A DNA stretch of 51,579 nt from Ramlibacter sp. (GCF_028291745.1 NZ_JAQGNQ010000024.1:1-51579), one strand, 5' to 3'. Shown: positions 25,993-36,754, counted from the stretch's first letter. The notes: generated from the letters alone by a model not told the origin. Translations and numbers: made by a program.

Positions 25993-26391
25993 ATGACGAA
26001 CGCCTCGGTCCTGAAGTCTCTGGCCCGCGCCCAGCTCGCCCTGGCAGCTGTCCTGGCCGCCGGCGTTGCGCTGGCCGGCCAGCAGGCCGCTACCAGCGTC
26101 ACCGTCAAGGTGAAGCTGGTGACTTCGTCCGGCGTGTGCGGCGCGCTCGCGACCCAACCCGCAGTGCAGGTGTCGTGCACACGCGAGGGAGGGCCGCTGC
26201 TGCCTGTTCCGGGTGGAGTCCCCTTCCGGCGCGCCACCCTGGTTCCGACCGCGCAGCTGCTGGATCCGGCCATGCTGGGGGATGTGGTGACGGAGCGTCT
26301 ACCCGTCTACAGCGACGGTACGAAGATCTCCAGCTGGCGTATGGTTCAGCTAGATAATGCGCGCTATCTCGAGCTCACGATCGCGTGGTGA
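25993..26391 (+). CDS. Small exported protein of the Csu-type pilus operon
   Basis: 132 residues with a signal peptide ending near ALAGQ. The mature part starts ATSVTVKVKLVTSSGVCG, echoing the start of the neighbouring pilin, and has a second cysteine (VQVSCTREGG). It is shorter and divergent, so it may be a minor pilin or subunit variant rather than a full SCPU domain. Its ORF ends two bases before the chaperone ATG, which implies co-expression. Confidence 0.75.
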   Translation: MTNASVLKSLARAQLALAAVLAAGVALAGQQAATSVTVKVKLVTSSGVCGALATQPAVQVSCTREGGPLLPVPGGVPFRRATLVPTAQLLDPAMLGDVVTERLPVYSDGTKISSWRMVQLDNARYLELTIAW

Positions 26392-26392
26392 C

Positions 26393-27142
26393 ATGTACAG
26401 ACTCCCCCAGAGCGGCCTGAATTTCCTCCTGCGGGCCGCCTGCCTCGCTGCCGTGATCACCCCGGCCGCGCAGGCGGGGTCCTTCTCCGTCAGCCCCGTG
26501 CGCATCTTCATGGAGATGCGCGAGCGCGCCACCGGCGTGACCATCATCAACGAGGGCGATACCGAACTGGTGATGCAGGCGGAGCTTTTCGAGTGGAAAC
26601 AGAAGCCCGACGGAACCGACGACCTGCAGCCCACCGACGACCTCGTGCTCGCGCCGCCGATCCTGCGGCTGCCCAGGGGTGGCCGCCAGGTGGTGCGGCT
26701 GGCCAACCTGCGTGCGCCCGCGCCCGGGGAACAGCTCACCTACCGGTTGATCGTGCGGGAGGTACCGGAAGCGCTCGCGCCCAGCCAGCCCGGCGTGCAG
26801 ATCCAGGTGGCCCTCGCATTCTCTCTGCCGGTGTTCATCACGCCGCCGGGGGCCAAGCGTGCGCTCACGTGCACGGCCACCCGCAGCAGCCCGACCGCGC
26901 TGCGCGCCACCTGCGAAAACCGCGGGCAGGCTTACGCGCAGCCGGCCAGCATGGTGCTCACCACGCCTTCGGGCAACACGCTGGCAACCAGCGAGATCAA
27001 GGGCGGCTACATCCTGCCCAACGTGACGCGCAGTTTCGAATTCGGCAACGAAGGCTCCCGCATTCCCGGCGGGCCGCTGAAGCTGCAGATCACGCAGGAT
27101 GATGGCTCCAAGCAGGTGTTCGACGTCCGGCTGCCGGAGTAG
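26393..27142 (+). CDS. Periplasmic pilus chaperone (Csu/PapD type)
   Basis: 249 residues from the ATG at 26393. Signal peptide ends near AAQAG, then a PapD-like two-domain immunoglobulin fold: FSVSPVRIFMEM, TGVTIINEGDTELVMQAELF, and LRLPRGGRQVVRLANLR, whose basic residues anchor subunit C-termini. It delivers pilins to the usher. The usher gene begins 44 bases before this gene ends, in another frame. Confidence 0.93.
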   Translation: MYRLPQSGLNFLLRAACLAAVITPAAQAGSFSVSPVRIFMEMRERATGVTIINEGDTELVMQAELFEWKQKPDGTDDLQPTDDLVLAPPILRLPRGGRQVVRLANLRAPAPGEQLTYRLIVREVPEALAPSQPGVQIQVALAFSLPVFITPPGAKRALTCTATRSSPTALRATCENRGQAYAQPASMVLTTPSGNTLATSEIKGGYILPNVTRSFEFGNEGSRIPGGPLKLQITQDDGSKQVFDVRLPE

Positions 27143-29477
27143 CCGCCGGCGCAAGCTCTCCGCCTTCCTGCGGATCACCGTGCTGACCTGCGTCCTCCTC
27201 CAGGCCCGGCACGCGGCCGCGCAAAGCCGGGACAGCGAGACCGGCGAGCGGGTCCTGCCGGTCGAAGTCACGGTCAATGGCGGCTCCGGCGGTATCTGGC
27301 CGATCGTCAGCCGCGACGGCGTGCTGTACGCACCGGTGGAAGCCTTCACCGCATGGCGCCTGCAGGTTCGTCCGGACACGCCGACGGTGGAGTACCGCGG
27401 CTTCCGCTACCTGCCGGTCGCTGCCGTGACCGGGGTCCAGGCGAAGCTCGATGCCGACAAGGGGACGCTGCAGTTGTCCATTCCGCCGGAGGCCTTCACC
27501 GCGACGCGACTGTCGCGCGAACTCAGGTCCCTGCTGCCCCGCTCGGCGGTCGTGCCTGCCGTCTTCGTCAACTACGACCTGAGCTATACGCGCAGCGACG
27601 GCAGTTCGCGCACGGAAGGCCTCGGCCTGATCGGCGAAGTGGGTGCCAGCGGCAGCTGGGGTGTGCTGACCCAGACCTTCACCGCGCCCGACCTGCTGGC
27701 GCAGGGCCGGGCCCTTACCCGCCTGGAGACCACCTACCGGCGCGACTTTCCGGACCAGGGCTACACGCTCACGGCCGGCGACGGCACGCTGCGGACCGGC
27801 CTGCTCGGGCGAGGCGCCTACTTCGGCGGGCTGCAGTTCGGCACCAACTTCGGCCTGGCCCCGTACCTCAACCGGCAGCCCGTGCCGCTGATCGCGGGGC
27901 AGACCAGCACTCCGTCCACCGTGCAGTTGTACGTCAACGATGTGCTGCGCCAGAGCAGCAACGTGCCAGCCGGCCCGTTCACGATCGACAACCTTCCCAC
28001 GCTGTCCGGCAACGGCGATGTCACCGTGCGCGTGCGCGACATCCTCGGCCGCGAAACCTTGATCACGCAACCGTTCCTCGTCACGGCGGATTTGCTCGCC
28101 CCCGGACTGAACGACTGGAGCGTGGAAATCGGCAAGCTGCGCAGGGACCTTGGCTCGCAAAGCTGGCACTACGGCGACCCCTTCGCATCCGGCACGTGGC
28201 GCCGCGGTTTCACCACCACCACCACCGGCGAAGGCCGGCTCGAAGTTGCCCGCGGCCGCAGCGCCCTGGGCCTGGCCGGCGTGCAAGCCGTCGGCTCGGA
28301 GGTGCTGATTCGCACCGGCGCGATGGCCAGCCAGGTCGACGGCCTGGGTCGTGGCAGCCGCTGGCTGTTGGGCGCCGAAAGGGGCGGCTACAACGCCAAC
28401 ATGTCCGTCAGCGTGGAGGGCAACAGCCGCGCGTTCCGCAGTCTCGGGGAAGACAAGGACGCCGTGCCCGTGCGGCTGCAGGTGGCCGCGCAGGCGAGCT
28501 GGGCCTTGGGCCCCGGCCGCGTGGGGCTCGCGACGGCGTACCAGCGGCTGTACGACGCGGATTCGATCCTCACCGCCTCGGTGAACTACGGCTTCTCCTT
28601 CAGGGATCACTGGCAGTTCAACGTCTTCTTCTCGCGCAGCTTCAGCACGGCCGATACCTACACCGTTGGCGCATCGCTGGTGGTGCCGCTGGACCGCACG
28701 ACGGTGTCCTCGACCTCGCTGCAGCACCGCGGCGGGAGCACCGACTTCTACACCAGTGTCGACCACAGCCCGGCCGGCCTGACGGGATTGGGCTGGCGCG
28801 CACTGGCCGCCAAGGAAGGCGATCCGCGGGTCGAGGGCGGGCTGAACTGGTTCACGCCCTACGGCCTGTTCACGGCCGAAGGGGCCGTGCGGCCGCAGCA
28901 GACCGACATCCGCCTCGGTGCCGTGGGTGCCGCGGTCTGGGCGGGCAACCACGTGTTCGCGGCGCCCAGGTTCGACAACAGCGCGGTCCTGGTCTCGGTG
29001 CCCGGCCAGGAAGGCATTGGCGTCGGCCTGGGCGCGCAGGCCACCCAGAAGACCGACAGTCAGGGCCTCGCGTTGCTCAACGGCCTGCAGGCGTACCAGA
29101 GCAACGCCGTTCGGCTGAACCCCAACGACCTCCCGCTTTCGGCCGAGATCGAGTCGATCGAACAGGAAGTGGTGCCGCCCTGGCGCTCGGTCTCGAAGGT
29201 GGAATTCGCGGTGCGGGGCGGCAAGGCCGCCCTCGTCTCGATCGTGCTGGATGACGGCCAGCCGGCTCCGCCCGGCGCCACCGTGCAGATCGAGGGTGAG
29301 ACGCAGGACTTCCTGGTCGCCCGGCGCGGCGAAGCCTACGTCACCGGTCTGAAGGACAGCAACCGCCTGCGACTGCAGTGGCACGACCGAACCTGCCGCC
29401 TGGACCTGCAACTGCCCCCGGGCGGGCCCGAGATCACGCGCGCGGGTCCCCTGCGCTGCACCGGAGTCCCACGATGA
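27099..29477 (+). CDS. Outer-membrane pilus usher (CsuD type)
   Basis: 792 residues; the start at ATG 27099 (or the adjacent ATG 27102) overlaps the chaperone gene by 44 bases and a signal peptide follows (LRITVLTCVLLQARHAAAQ). The middle is a 24-strand usher barrel (LYVNDVLRQSSNVPAGPFTI, GNGDVTVRVRDILGRE), with N- and C-terminal periplasmic domains. It secretes and assembles pilins received from the chaperone. Length matches Csu-type ushers, which are somewhat shorter than FimD. Confidence 0.94.
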   Translation: MMAPSRCSTSGCRSSRRRKLSAFLRITVLTCVLLQARHAAAQSRDSETGERVLPVEVTVNGGSGGIWPIVSRDGVLYAPVEAFTAWRLQVRPDTPTVEYRGFRYLPVAAVTGVQAKLDADKGTLQLSIPPEAFTATRLSRELRSLLPRSAVVPAVFVNYDLSYTRSDGSSRTEGLGLIGEVGASGSWGVLTQTFTAPDLLAQGRALTRLETTYRRDFPDQGYTLTAGDGTLRTGLLGRGAYFGGLQFGTNFGLAPYLNRQPVPLIAGQTSTPSTVQLYVNDVLRQSSNVPAGPFTIDNLPTLSGNGDVTVRVRDILGRETLITQPFLVTADLLAPGLNDWSVEIGKLRRDLGSQSWHYGDPFASGTWRRGFTTTTTGEGRLEVARGRSALGLAGVQAVGSEVLIRTGAMASQVDGLGRGSRWLLGAERGGYNANMSVSVEGNSRAFRSLGEDKDAVPVRLQVAAQASWALGPGRVGLATAYQRLYDADSILTASVNYGFSFRDHWQFNVFFSRSFSTADTYTVGASLVVPLDRTTVSSTSLQHRGGSTDFYTSVDHSPAGLTGLGWRALAAKEGDPRVEGGLNWFTPYGLFTAEGAVRPQQTDIRLGAVGAAVWAGNHVFAAPRFDNSAVLVSVPGQEGIGVGLGAQATQKTDSQGLALLNGLQAYQSNAVRLNPNDLPLSAEIESIEQEVVPPWRSVSKVEFAVRGGKAALVSIVLDDGQPAPPGATVQIEGETQDFLVARRGEAYVTGLKDSNRLRLQWHDRTCRLDLQLPPGGPEITRAGPLRCTGVPR

Positions 29478-30349
29478 AGATCCTCGTTCGGTTCCTGCTC
29501 GCCATCGCCGCCCTGCTGGCCGCCCTGCCTGCGTCGGCCACCCTGAGCTGCTCGATCACCGTCAGCAACGTGAACGTCGTCTACAACTACTTCCCCACGG
29601 TGACGGGCCAGGGAACGCTCGGCATCGCCTGCACGCGCGACCCAACCCGGGACAACCGCAAGCCCACCGTGTGGATCGGCATGGTCCAGACGACCGCCGG
29701 CAACACTGCCACGCTGGACACCGGCGGCTCCACGCTCACCTACGAGATCTTCCACGCGAGCACCACCAGCGGCCTCTGGACCAACACCGGGAACGGTGTG
29801 AACAACACGTCAACGACCAACGGTGCGGTGCGCCAGCGGCTGGATTTCGGCAGCAACGCGAGCAGTTCGCTCACCGCGAGCATCCCCTTCTACTACAGCA
29901 TCCAATCGCTGCAGTTCAAGCCGGCGGGGGTCTACGTGGACACGGTGGCGATCACCATGCGGCTGGACAGCGCCACCGGCGCTCTCATCACCACCAGCAC
30001 GCTCGATGTGCACATCAGCATCCCGCGCAGCTGCCGCTTCAGCACGCCGCCCTCGCCGATCAGCATCAACTACCCCGCCTTCTCCGCCACGCCGGTGACC
30101 GCCACCAGCGACTTCGCGATCACCTGCACCCTGACCACCACCTACACGATCACGCTGGACCAGGCCCGAAGCGTGGTACCCACAGTGAACCTGGCCTACG
30201 GACTGAGCCTGGCGACGACCAGTGCGACCGGCACGGCGCTCGCGCAGCCCTATACGGTGAACATCAGCGTCGACGCCGGGCAGGCGGGAAGCTGCAGCAC
30301 GGCGACCTGCACCGGCACCGATACCCGAACGCTGACCGTGACTTACTGA
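29474..30349 (+). CDS. Two-domain SCPU tip adhesin (CsuE type)
   Basis: 291 residues; the ATG overlaps the usher stop (ATGA). Signal peptide ends near LPASA; two spore coat U-type domains follow (about 22-165 and 175-291) with cysteines in each (LSCSITVSN, IACTRD; SCRF, ITCTL). The final TDTRTLTVTY repeats the donor-strand motif of the shaft pilin. Two-domain members at the end of these operons are tip adhesins. Last gene of the pilus operon. Confidence 0.9.
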   Translation: MKILVRFLLAIAALLAALPASATLSCSITVSNVNVVYNYFPTVTGQGTLGIACTRDPTRDNRKPTVWIGMVQTTAGNTATLDTGGSTLTYEIFHASTTSGLWTNTGNGVNNTSTTNGAVRQRLDFGSNASSSLTASIPFYYSIQSLQFKPAGVYVDTVAITMRLDSATGALITTSTLDVHISIPRSCRFSTPPSPISINYPAFSATPVTATSDFAITCTLTTTYTITLDQARSVVPTVNLAYGLSLATTSATGTALAQPYTVNISVDAGQAGSCSTATCTGTDTRTLTVTY

Positions 30350-30398
30350 GGCGTCAAGCAGGCGCTGCGACCGTCACCGCCCGCACGGCGGCCGATTC

Positions 30399-30415
30399 CG
30401 TTCAGCTTGCGTTCA
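30399..30415 (+). promoter_or_regulatory. PhoP-box-like direct repeat, copy 1
   Basis: CGTTCA at 30399-30404 and CGTTCA at 30410-30415 are separated by five bases, giving an 11-base period as in PhoP/OmpR-family operators. It is 48 bases before the start of the exported protein gene; a second copy lies at 31239. Confidence 0.6.
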
Positions 30416-30462
30416 TCGCCGGCGGGCAGACTCACTTCCATACCAACCAGCGAGGTGACTTC

Positions 30463-31194
30463 ATGAAATCCACTGTCCGTTCCACTGCTGCCGCGGCGTC
30501 CGTGCTGCTGGCCTCCGTCGGCGCCATGATGGTCACGACGCCCGCCGCGGCGCAGTCGCGCGTCGTCGTCGTGCCGGCACCGGTGCACGCGCAGATCGAG
30601 CGCTTCGTCGTGCTGGGCCCGCTGGAGCGCGGCAACGTCGCGCGCTTCCGCCTGCACGCCACGCCTGGCGGTGAAGCGTGGGTGGCGCTGCCCGGCCTGC
30701 CGCGCGAGCGCCTGGTCGAAAGCCGGCCCGGTGTCTATGAGGCGAGCTACGCGCTGCGCGGGCACGGGGATCCGGGCCTGTTCGCCCGCGCCGTGGCGAC
30801 CTTCGAACTGCATGGCGAGCGCCTGAGCGCGCGCGCCGAGGTGGTGGGCGAGCGCGACAACCAGCGCGCCGGCCGGGACGTGAGCCCGCCGCAGATCAGC
30901 GACCTGACGCCGGCGCAGGGCGAGCGCGTGAGCGAGCGCGGCTGGACGCGCATCAGCGCGCGCATCGGCGATCACGGCATGGGCGTGCAGTCCGTGCTGC
31001 TGCGGGTGGACGGCCGCGACGTAAGCGCCCGCGTGCGCGTCGAGGAAGACCTGGTGCGTTACGCCGAAGACCTGCCGTCCGGCCGGCACAACGCCGAACT
31101 GGTGGTGCGTGATCGCGCGGGCAATACGGCGCGGCGCAGCTGGAGCTTCGACGTCGCCGACAGCCATCGCCACGACGATCGCCACGACCGTTAA
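30463..31194 (+). CDS. Exported protein of unknown function next to a two-component system
   Basis: 243 residues from the ATG at 30463 (GAGGTG upstream). The signal peptide ends near AAAQS. The mature chain is rich in charged residues and short beta motifs; about 140-235 reads like an immunoglobulin/Big-type module (PPQISDLTPAQGERV, SVLLRVDGRDVSARV, AELVVRDRAGNTARRSWSFDV), ending in a His/Asp-rich tail SHRHDDRHDR that could bind metal. No family name recognised. Its promoter region carries a PhoP-box-like repeat, so it is probably a target of the downstream response regulator. Confidence 0.75.
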   Translation: MKSTVRSTAAAASVLLASVGAMMVTTPAAAQSRVVVVPAPVHAQIERFVVLGPLERGNVARFRLHATPGGEAWVALPGLPRERLVESRPGVYEASYALRGHGDPGLFARAVATFELHGERLSARAEVVGERDNQRAGRDVSPPQISDLTPAQGERVSERGWTRISARIGDHGMGVQSVLLRVDGRDVSARVRVEEDLVRYAEDLPSGRHNAELVVRDRAGNTARRSWSFDVADSHRHDDRHDR

Positions 31195-31238
31195 GTGCAG
31201 TGTGGTGAAACCCGCAACGCTGAACGCAACTTCACATT

Positions 31239-31255
31239 CGTTCAGCGTTCGTTCA
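31239..31255 (+). promoter_or_regulatory. PhoP-box-like direct repeat, copy 2
   Basis: CGTTCA at 31239-31244 and at 31250-31255 with five bases between, the same as copy 1. A possible -10 element TAAGCT begins about 12 bases downstream, the layout of PhoP-activated promoters that lack a good -35. It precedes the gene at 31302. Confidence 0.6.
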
Positions 31256-31301
31256 CCGAAGCACGCCTAAGCTGCATCCCACAACGACCCAGGAGTGAAC
31301 C

Positions 31302-31841
31302 ATGAAACTGAAGCCTCTTGCCCTCATCGGCCTTCTTGCCACCGGCGCCGCCATCGCGCAGCCCCAGGCCCCCGGCTTCGTCGACCGCGCCCGCGTGCAG
31401 AGCGTCGAGCCGCAGTACGAAAACGTGCAGGTGCCGCGCCAGGAGTGCGGCACCCAGGTGATCACCGAGCAGCGCCCGGTGGCCGGCAGCAGCGGCAGCT
31501 ATGCCGGTGCGATCGTCGGCGGTCTGGCCGGGGGCGTGCTGGGCAATCAGGTCGGTCGCGGTCATGGCCGTGAGGCGGCGACTGCCGCCGGTGCGGTGAT
31601 CGGCGCGCTCACCGGCGACCGTCTGGCCAACGACCAGCCGCAGGTCATCGAGCAGTCGCAGCGCGAAGTTCGCTCCTGCCGCACGGTCACCGAGCTGCAA
31701 CAGCGCGTGACCGGCTACCGCGTGAGTTACGAGTACCACGGCCAGATGTACACCACGGTCATGCGCGAGCAACCCGGACACACCTTGCCGGTTCGCGTTT
31801 CGGTCATGCCGCTGGAGGAGCGGGAGTACCATCGGCCCTGA
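31302..31841 (+). CDS. Glycine-zipper 2TM domain outer-membrane protein
   Basis: 179 residues with an AGGAG ribosome site. Signal peptide ends near AAIAQ; a glycine-zipper segment follows at about 66-105 (GAIVGGLAGGVLGNQVGRGHG and AAGAVIGALTGD), as in Rickettsia 17-kDa surface antigen-like and SlyB-type proteins. SlyB is itself a classic PhoP target in enterobacteria, which fits the PhoP-box-like repeat upstream. Likely anchored in the envelope. Confidence 0.88.
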   Translation: MKLKPLALIGLLATGAAIAQPQAPGFVDRARVQSVEPQYENVQVPRQECGTQVITEQRPVAGSSGSYAGAIVGGLAGGVLGNQVGRGHGREAATAAGAVIGALTGDRLANDQPQVIEQSQREVRSCRTVTELQQRVTGYRVSYEYHGQMYTTVMREQPGHTLPVRVSVMPLEEREYHRP

Positions 31842-31862
31842 CGCCGACAGCCGCCGCCCGCC

Positions 31863-32099
31863 GTGAACACCTTCCGCACCCTCACCTGCGCCTTGCTGCT
31901 GGCGGCCACGCTGCCGGCCTGGGCCGCGGTGACGCGGGAGGACGCGGCCGCCACCGCCCAGAAGGCCACCGGCGGCCGCGTGCTGTCGGTGGAGCAGGCG
32001 GATGCCGGCGGCCGACCGGTATGGCGCGTCAAGGTGGTCACCGAACGGGGCGACGTGCTGGTCATCCTGGTCGACGTGGCCACCGGCCGCATCCAATAG
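31863..32099 (+). CDS. Small PepSY-domain periplasmic protein
   Basis: 78 residues from a GTG start at 31863. Signal peptide ends near AWAAV; the remainder is a single PepSY module (TREDAAATAQKATGGRVLSV, WRVKVVTERGDVLVILVD). Small PepSY proteins often sit beside two-component systems and may modulate the sensor. It lies 19 bases before the response regulator start and is probably in the same transcript. Confidence 0.85.
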   Translation: MNTFRTLTCALLLAATLPAWAAVTREDAAATAQKATGGRVLSVEQADAGGRPVWRVKVVTERGDVLVILVDVATGRIQ

Positions 32100-32118
32100 T
32101 CCCGGCCACGCGGCATCC

Positions 32119-32790
32119 ATGCGACTGCTGCTGATCGAAGACGACGCCGCGCTGCGGCAAGGGCTGGCGCGGCAACTGGAAGCCGAGGGCTACCGCGTCG
32201 ACCAGGCGGGCGCGGGCGACGAGGGCCTCTACCTCGCACGTGAATATCCCTTCGATCTCGTGATCGTCGACCTCGGCCTGCCCAAGGTCAACGGCCTCAC
32301 GATCGTGCAGCGGCTGCGCACCGAAGGGCGCACCATGCCGCTGCTGATCCTGACCGCGCGCGGCTCGTGGCAGGACAAGGTGGCGGGCCTCGAAGCCGGC
32401 GCCGACGACTACGTCACCAAGCCTTTCGAATACCCCGAACTGGCGGCGCGCGTGAAGGCGCTGCTGCGCCGTTCGCTGCAGGCGGCGAGCGACGTCCTGG
32501 CGCTCGGCCCGCTCACCATCGACTTCGGCGGCCAGGCGGCGCAACTGAATGGCGCGGCGCTGGAGCTGACCACCTTCGAATACCGCATGCTCGAATACCT
32601 GGTACGCCAGCGCGCCCGCGTGGTCACGAAGCAGGAGCTGTCCGATTACCTCTACCCGCATGGCGAGGACCGCGACAGCAACGTGCTCGAAGTGCTGATC
32701 GGGCGCCTGCGCCGCAAGCTCGATCCGCAAGGCGAGCTGGCCCCCATCGAAACCGTGCGCGGGCGCGGCTACCGCTTCACTCTCGAATGA
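32119..32790 (+). CDS. OmpR/PhoP-family response regulator
   Basis: 223 residues. Receiver domain 1-115 with acidic pocket E7, D8 and D9, phosphoacceptor D51 (LVIVDLGLPKVNG) and the TKPF lysine; winged-helix DNA-binding domain about 130-220 (LELTTFEYRMLEYLV, SNVLEVLIGRLRRKLD, RGRGYRFTLE). Closest in style to PhoP/QseB. Its likely targets are the two nearby promoters with CGTTCA-N5-CGTTCA repeats. The stop overlaps the sensor kinase start (ATGA). Confidence 0.94.
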   Translation: MRLLLIEDDAALRQGLARQLEAEGYRVDQAGAGDEGLYLAREYPFDLVIVDLGLPKVNGLTIVQRLRTEGRTMPLLILTARGSWQDKVAGLEAGADDYVTKPFEYPELAARVKALLRRSLQAASDVLALGPLTIDFGGQAAQLNGAALELTTFEYRMLEYLVRQRARVVTKQELSDYLYPHGEDRDSNVLEVLIGRLRRKLDPQGELAPIETVRGRGYRFTLE

Positions 32791-34121
32791 GCACCGGCTA
32801 CTCGATACGCGCGCGCCTCTTGCTGGCGGCCGGCCTCGTCCTGCTGGCCTTCATGGCGGCGGCCGGCGCCGCGGTGCAGCGCGCGCATGCCGACAGCGTG
32901 CTGACCGCGCACTACGCACAGCTGCAAAGCAGCGTCTACCTGCTGCTGGCGCGCGCCGAGCTCGACGACACCGGAGCGCTGGTGATGCCCGGCAGCTTCG
33001 CCGAGCCACGGCTGTCGCTGCCCGAGTCGGGCCTGTACGCCAGCATCGTCAACCTCAAGCGCAACGAGCAGTGGCGCTCGGGCTCCAGCCTCGGCGCGAA
33101 CCCGCCGTTCCGGCGCGAGGGCGTGGCCCCTGGCGAATGGCGCGACGAAACCATCGCGGGCCGCGACGGCTCCTGGCTGGCCGTGAGCTATGGCGTGAAG
33201 TGGGCGGCCGGCAAGGCCGAGGCGCCGCTGGTTCTCTCGGTGATGGAGGATCGCCGCGAATACGACCGCGAGATCGCCGCCTTCACGCGCACGCTGTGGC
33301 TGTGGCTCGGGGGTGCGGGGGTCCTGCTGTTGCTCGCGCAACTATTGCTGCTGCGCTGGGGCCTGGCGCCGCTGCAACGCGTGGCCGGCGAGATCCGGCG
33401 CATCGAGGCCGGCGAGCAGTCGCGCATCGAGGGCCGCTATCCCGGCGAGATCTCCGGCCTGACCGACAGCTTGAACACGCTGATCCAGCAGGAGCGCGAG
33501 CGTCAGGGCCGCTACAAGGAGGCACTGAGCTTCCTTGCCCACAGCCTGAAGACGCCGCTGGCCGTGCTGCGCAATGCGCTGCACGACCCGGCCGACCTGC
33601 CGCAGACCGTGCAGCAGCAGGTCGTTCGCATGGATGCCATCGTGCAGCACCAGCTGACACGGGCGGCAGCCGGCGGTGCCTCGAAGTTCGCGCCACCGAT
33701 TCCCGTGGCGCCGGTGCTGGCCCGCATTCGCGACGCGCTGGCCAAGGTCTATGCGGACAAGGGCGTTGCCATCACGATCGACTGCACCCCCGACCTGAGC
33801 TGGCGCATCGAGGAAGGCGACCTGTTCGAGATGCTGGGCAACGTGATGGACAACGCCGCCAAGTGGGCGGTCCGGCGCGTCTCGGTGCGCGCCTGGCGCG
33901 AAGGCGCGCGCCTGCTGCTGCGCGTGGAAGACGACGGGCCGGGCTTCACCGACACGCAGACCATCCTGCAGATGCACGTGCGGCTGGACGAACGCGTGCC
34001 GGGCCACGGCGTCGGACTCACCGTCGTCAACGAGCTGGTGGCCAGCCACCACGGCGAACTGCAGTTGTCCCATGGCAGCCTGGGTGGCGCACTGGTGATG
34101 ATCGTGCTGCCGGCGGCGTGA
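32787..34121 (+). CDS. PhoQ-like sensor histidine kinase
   Basis: 444 residues. Two membrane helices (about 8-28 and 168-190) bracket a periplasmic sensor domain of about 140 residues; then HAMP linker, dimerisation domain with H252 in FLAHSLKTPLAVLRNAL, and an ATPase domain with N box (GNVMDNAAKW), G1 box (VEDDGPGF) and G2 box (GHGVGL). The LAHSLKTPL H-box is the PhoQ-type variant. The signal sensed is unknown; divalent cations or cationic peptides are plausible by analogy. Confidence 0.93.
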   Translation: MSTGYSIRARLLLAAGLVLLAFMAAAGAAVQRAHADSVLTAHYAQLQSSVYLLLARAELDDTGALVMPGSFAEPRLSLPESGLYASIVNLKRNEQWRSGSSLGANPPFRREGVAPGEWRDETIAGRDGSWLAVSYGVKWAAGKAEAPLVLSVMEDRREYDREIAAFTRTLWLWLGGAGVLLLLAQLLLLRWGLAPLQRVAGEIRRIEAGEQSRIEGRYPGEISGLTDSLNTLIQQERERQGRYKEALSFLAHSLKTPLAVLRNALHDPADLPQTVQQQVVRMDAIVQHQLTRAAAGGASKFAPPIPVAPVLARIRDALAKVYADKGVAITIDCTPDLSWRIEEGDLFEMLGNVMDNAAKWAVRRVSVRAWREGARLLLRVEDDGPGFTDTQTILQMHVRLDERVPGHGVGLTVVNELVASHHGELQLSHGSLGGALVMIVLPAA

Positions 34122-34162
34122 TCGGCGCGCAGGGATTCGTGCGCGCGTGAGCGGCGCGTAGG

Positions 34163-34248
34163 GATGTCATTGCGGGCTTGACCCGCAATCCATGCGGCGC
34201 TTGTGCAAGCGCCGTCGTGGATCCCGGGTCAAGCCCGGGATGACATCC
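34163..34248. repeat. Dispersed palindromic repeat, copy 2
   Basis: Same unit as at 20758 but with the two half-palindromes exchanged: the GCGGGCTTGACCCGC half comes first and the CCCGGGTCAAGCCCGGG half second, with ATGTCAT/ATGACAT ends. It lies between the sensor kinase and the convergent pgi gene. Confidence 0.85.
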
Positions 34249-34257
34249 TGGGAGAGC

Positions 34258-35802
<1,545 letters not shown>

Positions 35803-35806
35803 GCGT

Positions 35807-36754
35807 TCAGGCCGACTGGATCAATCGTTCGAGCTTGATGGCATCGGCGCCGAAGGTGCGGATGCCCTCGCCGAGTTTCTCGCTGGCCATCGCATCCTCG
35901 TTCAGCGCCCAGCGGAACTGTGCCTCGTCGTACTGCACGGGGTGGATGTCGGCCGACTTGGCCTGTGCGGGGTCGAGGGCGCGCTGCACCGGCGCGTCGG
36001 ACTGCTGCAGTTGCGCCATCAGCTCGGGGCTGATGGTCAACAGGTCGCAGCCGGCCAGCGCCAGGATCTGGCCGATGTTGCGGAAGCTGGCGCCCATCAC
36101 CTCGGTGCTGATGCCGAAGTGCTTGTAGTACTGGTAGATCTGGCGCACCGACTGCACGCCCGGGTCGTTGGTGCCGGCCTGCGCGGCCTCGTCCCACGCG
36201 CTGCCCGCGGACTTCTTGTACCAGTCGTAGATGCGGCCCACGAAGGGCGAGATCAGCTGCACCTTCGCTTGGCCGCAGGCCACGGCCTGGCAAAAGGAGA
36301 ACAGCAGGGTGAGATTGGTGTTGATGCCGCGCTGCTGCAGCCGCGCCGCTGCCTGGATGCCCTCCCAGGTGGCGGCGACCTTGATGAGGATGCGCTCGGG
36401 CGCCACGCCTTCGGCGCGGTAGAGCGCCATGATGCGTTCGGCGCGCGCCACGCTGGCCTCCGTGTCGAAGCTCAGTCGCGCATCGACTTCGGTGGAGACG
36501 CGCCCCGGCACGTGCTGCAGGATCTCGCTGCCGAAGCGCACCAGCAGGCGGTCGATGATCTCGTCCAGCGCCAGCTTGCGGTGGCGTTCCACCGTTTCCT
36601 GCAACAGATGGGCGTAGTCCGCCTTCTGCACCGCCTTGAGGATCAGCGAGGGATTGGTGGTGGCGTCCTGCGGCTTGTACTGCGCCAGCTGGCGGAAGTC
36701 GCCCGTGTCGGCAACGACGGTCGTGAACTGCTTGAGCGCGTCCAGTTGATTCAT
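35807..36754 (-). CDS. tal: Transaldolase
   Basis: 315 residues starting [20 protein letters not shown]. Pentose-phosphate pathway enzyme moving a three-carbon unit between sugar phosphates. The first signature [14 protein letters not shown] and the Schiff-base region [11 protein letters not shown] (K125) are present; length and sequence match the TalA/TalB class. First gene of the tal-pgi operon and divergent from zwf. Confidence 0.97.
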   Translation of the reverse strand: MNQLDALKQFTTVVADTGDFRQLAQYKPQDATTNPSLILKAVQKADYAHLLQETVERHRKLALDEIIDRLLVRFGSEILQHVPGRVSTEVDARLSFDTEASVARAERIMALYRAEGVAPERILIKVAATWEGIQAAARLQQRGINTNLTLLFSFCQAVACGQAKVQLISPFVGRIYDWYKKSAGSAWDEAAQAGTNDPGVQSVRQIYQYYKHFGISTEVMGASFRNIGQILALAGCDLLTISPELMAQLQQSDAPVQRALDPAQAKSADIHPVQYDEAQFRWALNEDAMASEKLGEGIRTFGADAIKLERLIQSA

